A stretch of DNA of 64,000 nt. It comes from Morella rubra (Eukaryota; Streptophyta; Magnoliopsida; Fagales; Myricaceae). The DNA is taken from NCBI GenBank assembly GCA_003952965.2, contig CM025853.1, positions 22,430,877 to 22,494,876 of the forward strand. Direction: 5' to 3'. The notes under the pieces were generated by a model. It was not told the DNA's origin. It saw nothing but the letters and a program-made list of their open reading frames with translations, and ran no database searches. The translations under genes were made by a program, and so were the position numbers. Position 1 is the stretch's first letter; each line of letters starts with the position of its first letter. Shown one piece after another: positions 61,682-64,000 of this stretch.

Positions 61682-62267
61682 TTAAATAAGTATCTATTCT
61701 TCTTTGATATATTTCTTCTCGTCTTGATCTTCTTCAAATGCTTATTGTTCTAGTCCTTTCTACCACAATGAAATGTGAATTAATAGAGTCAAAATCCCGA
61801 GGTGCAAATGTATGTAATCTATTAATGATAGAAAACTTCCTCTTCCGTTATAATTAATTGATGAACTTATGGCCACAACCCCTACCTATCTTCAGATTAA
61901 GAAAATTTAGGAAAAAAAAAAAGAGATTAGTATCTTCTGTAATTTCCGGCTCAGATTGTACAGGGCAATTGAGGAAGAGATAGACTGAGTAGGTATCACA
62001 CCATTTAATGCTACCAATTGTAGGATTTGTCCTGTCCAAACTTTACATGGGCAGTATTAAATAGTGTGGGGCTATAATGGACAACATTAAATAATGTCAA
62101 GTCTATCTGTTGATCTATCTCTCTCCGAATTACATCTCACTAGGGACATAAAATTATAGAGGGTGCATCCCCAAAAAAAAAAGTTACAGAAGAATGTAAA
62201 AGGCACACTATTATTCTTCCCAGCTTCGATCATGTGCCTCAAGCAATGGCGATGAAACTTTGAAGTT

Positions 62268-63038
62268 CTAAGACATTCTGTGTACAGATGGTCCCAGTCC
62301 CCTAAAAACTTGGGAACTGGTGCAAGCACGTCTACATTGATCCAGCTCTTGCTGGAGCTTCTCTATCATCTTATCCTTCTCAGCGACAATCTCCAAGAGT
62401 CTCCTGTGTTCTTCCCGCAGCGCCTCGAACTCGCACACTATCGCTTCAACCTGTGCTTCAATGGCCTCGTCACTTAGCTCGAAGGCGCTCTCCACAAGCC
62501 TGACAACACGCCACAAACTCACCACAACAAGCAACCCACCTCCCCTCCTCTCCAGAAACGCTTCCAAAACCAGTGCCCCCGTAGAAACTACAACATCCAC
62601 CACATAACCCGGGCGTCTGAAAAACGAACTGCCTAGTCCTACGGCTAGAGCAACTGTTCTTGCGGAGAGCATGCTCAAGATTGCAATCCCTACCCAATGG
62701 TACCAAACTTTCTCTGGTTTGATTCTTTTCGCAGGACATAAAATTAAAGAGGATGAGAGTTCAAGGATAGTGATTATAAGGTCCATAACAAGCAGCAAAA
62801 TGGCAACGACACGAACTGAGGTGGATTCTAGAAAATTGGCCAACTGAGTCCTCCATGGTGCTCTATCCAGATCGTCTTGGGAACTGGTTTTAACGAAAAG
62901 CTGCCACCTTTGCCTTCTGTACCAGCTTATTACGAGATTTTGCACCGAGGATTCAAGGGAGTCTAGGGAAGATGAGTTGGTGGCAAGTTGTGGTTGCTGG
63001 ATTTGAGAGGAACCATCGAAGGATACTGTCTGTTGCAT
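62268..63038 (-). CDS. Plant voltage-gated proton channel, Hv1/HVCN1-like
   Basis: A single-exon frame of 256 residues built like Hv1: cytoplasmic N-terminus, a lone four-helix voltage sensor without a pore domain, and a C-terminal coiled coil. S1 is about 75-96 (VAILLLVMDLIITILEL, D86 matching the selectivity Asp). S2 is about 113-135. S3 is about 145-161 (YVVDVVVSTGALVLEA, D148). S4 is about 168-184 (LLVVVSLWRVVRLVES, R177 and R180). The coiled coil is about 193-237. Animal Hv1 S4 reads RxWRxxR; here the first Arg is Ser. Such channels let protons leave the cell on depolarisation and may act in pH control or support of oxidative bursts; the role in plants is less settled. Nothing suggests damage. 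Confidence 0.88.
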   Translation of the reverse strand: MQQTVSFDGSSQIQQPQLATNSSSLDSLESSVQNLVISWYRRQRWQLFVKTSSQDDLDRAPWRTQLANFLESTSVRVVAILLLVMDLIITILELSSSLILCPAKRIKPEKVWYHWVGIAILSMLSARTVALAVGLGSSFFRRPGYVVDVVVSTGALVLEAFLERRGGGLLVVVSLWRVVRLVESAFELSDEAIEAQVEAIVCEFEALREEHRRLLEIVAEKDKMIEKLQQELDQCRRACTSSQVFRGLGPSVHRMS

Positions 63039-64000
63039 TGAGATGTAAGTTAAGGGTCGGTGATGATTCTGATTTTGGGCATGTTTAATGTAGAACCTTG
63101 ATGGTACTCATTAGCTTGGAGGCCCGTGAAGTGCAAGTGAGCTTTGAGGCTTTGCACACTTTGGGGTTACGTTGAATGCCATGCTGCTGTTATTGATGTC
63201 GTCAGAAATTGGAGTCTTTTGGGATAAGAAATCGTAGCTGAAGAGTCGTCAAGGATTATATATCCAACTAACTTATAAGACTTCACATCTGGATGGCAGA
63301 AGGAGGCAGACGGCCAAGAAACCAAACCCAGCAATTTTCGTCCCTCGAATCACAAGTTGCAAAGTTTTGTACTCATTGGTCATGTCATTCTTCTGTTAAA
63401 GATCTTGTACTGCATAGTAGCTGAAAAGCAGGATTTTTTTTTTTGTCTTGGTAAATATGGGGCTCAGTTTTTTGCTGTTATTCTTTGCCATTCGACAAGT
63501 TTATAAAGAAAAAGAAAGTCAACCTGGTCTCAAATTAGTGAGAGAAGGCCTGGGGCTGGGACGTTTCCTGACAATCTCCCTGCCAAAAATCAATACCACT
63601 AGTTCCGCCCCTGCTTGTGCATGCTCTCATTCGGCTCTGGTTTTGTGAAGAACTTGCCTTACTTTCTTTAGGACTACTGTAACTGGACATAGAGAAGTAA
63701 ACCCACCTAACTAAAATTATCAAATTAATTTAGTATTCAAACTGTGGACTTAGAATCGTCGCCACTGGAATTTCAGGCGTTTGTTGTTGCTCTTTCAATC
63801 CGATAATGGATTTTTCAGTTACACTAGGTCCGTCCAAACTCAATGCTCAAAGTTAAGATGCAACAGATTCTTCTCATTACCCAAAAAGAAAAACGGCCTT
63901 AAGTTCTCACTAATAGGTATTAATTATAATCAAAATTTTGAGTATCTTAATACTGAGAATTTTTATGTGTGCTCAACTGACATAGTTATCTAATGTGTAT
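63039..64000. other. Promoter side of the Hv1-like gene
   Basis: Sequence upstream of the minus-strand proton channel start. Short open frames here have no recognisable domain. No repeat element was identified. Confidence 0.45.

Noticed and set aside
1..64000. CRISPR arrays, phage, integrons or bacterial operons
   Set aside because: Gene structure and families are those of a plant nucleus throughout; the repeats seen are transposons and microsatellites.

Overview
This is nuclear DNA of a flowering plant, most likely a eudicot; the species cannot be named from the sequence. The evidence is multi-exon genes with plant-type GT-AG introns, plant-only families (a PORR-domain protein, a SAUR fragment, a vacuolar-processing-enzyme relic), AT-rich spacers, and many plant transposon remnants (LINEs, a solo LTR, a hAT element, MITEs). 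There is no bacterial, viral or CRISPR-like content, and no tRNA or rRNA gene was recognised.

Layout: 0.35-3.5 kb, minus: a leucine-rich-repeat receptor-like kinase of the Arabidopsis At3g28040 type with a pseudokinase catalytic loop. 7.5-11.9 kb, minus: a nine-exon WD40 protein of the At3g13340/At1g55680 type. 12-20 kb: AT-rich spacer with tandem repeats and LINE debris. 20.3-22.2 kb: a LINE-family copy holding a clean 389-bp solo LTR. 23.0-33.6 kb, plus: a complete 14-exon FAN1 DNA-repair nuclease gene. 33.7-35.4 kb: more LINE sequence, including an inverted copy of the 20.6-22.0 kb segment. 35.5-37.5 kb: a possible leader exon and a SAUR fragment. 38.7-40.7 kb, minus: a decayed, 5'-truncated vacuolar processing enzyme (legumain) pseudogene. 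41.6-42.7 kb: a non-autonomous hAT transposon with an intact 8-bp target duplication. 44.2-45.7 kb, minus: a PORR organelle RNA-binding protein gene. 46-57 kb: mostly repeat-rich spacer with several MITE families and a MITE-derived tandem array. 58.0-58.9 kb, minus: a plant protein I do not recognise. 62.3-63.0 kb, minus: a plant voltage-gated proton channel (Hv1/HVCN1-like).

The genes are independent transcription units with no evident shared pathway: surface signalling, a WD40 scaffold, interstrand-crosslink repair, organelle RNA processing and proton conductance. No previously undescribed biological system was found. The best-supported unusual points are: the solo LTR with its empty site preserved in an inverted copy 13 kb away; that inverted repeat flanking FAN1; a GC-AG intron in FAN1; the multi-lesion VPE pseudogene; the hAT element with its internal minisatellite; and the plant Hv1 with a reduced S4 arginine set. 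All exon boundaries were read by eye from splice signals, frame continuity and remembered family sequences, without alignment software.
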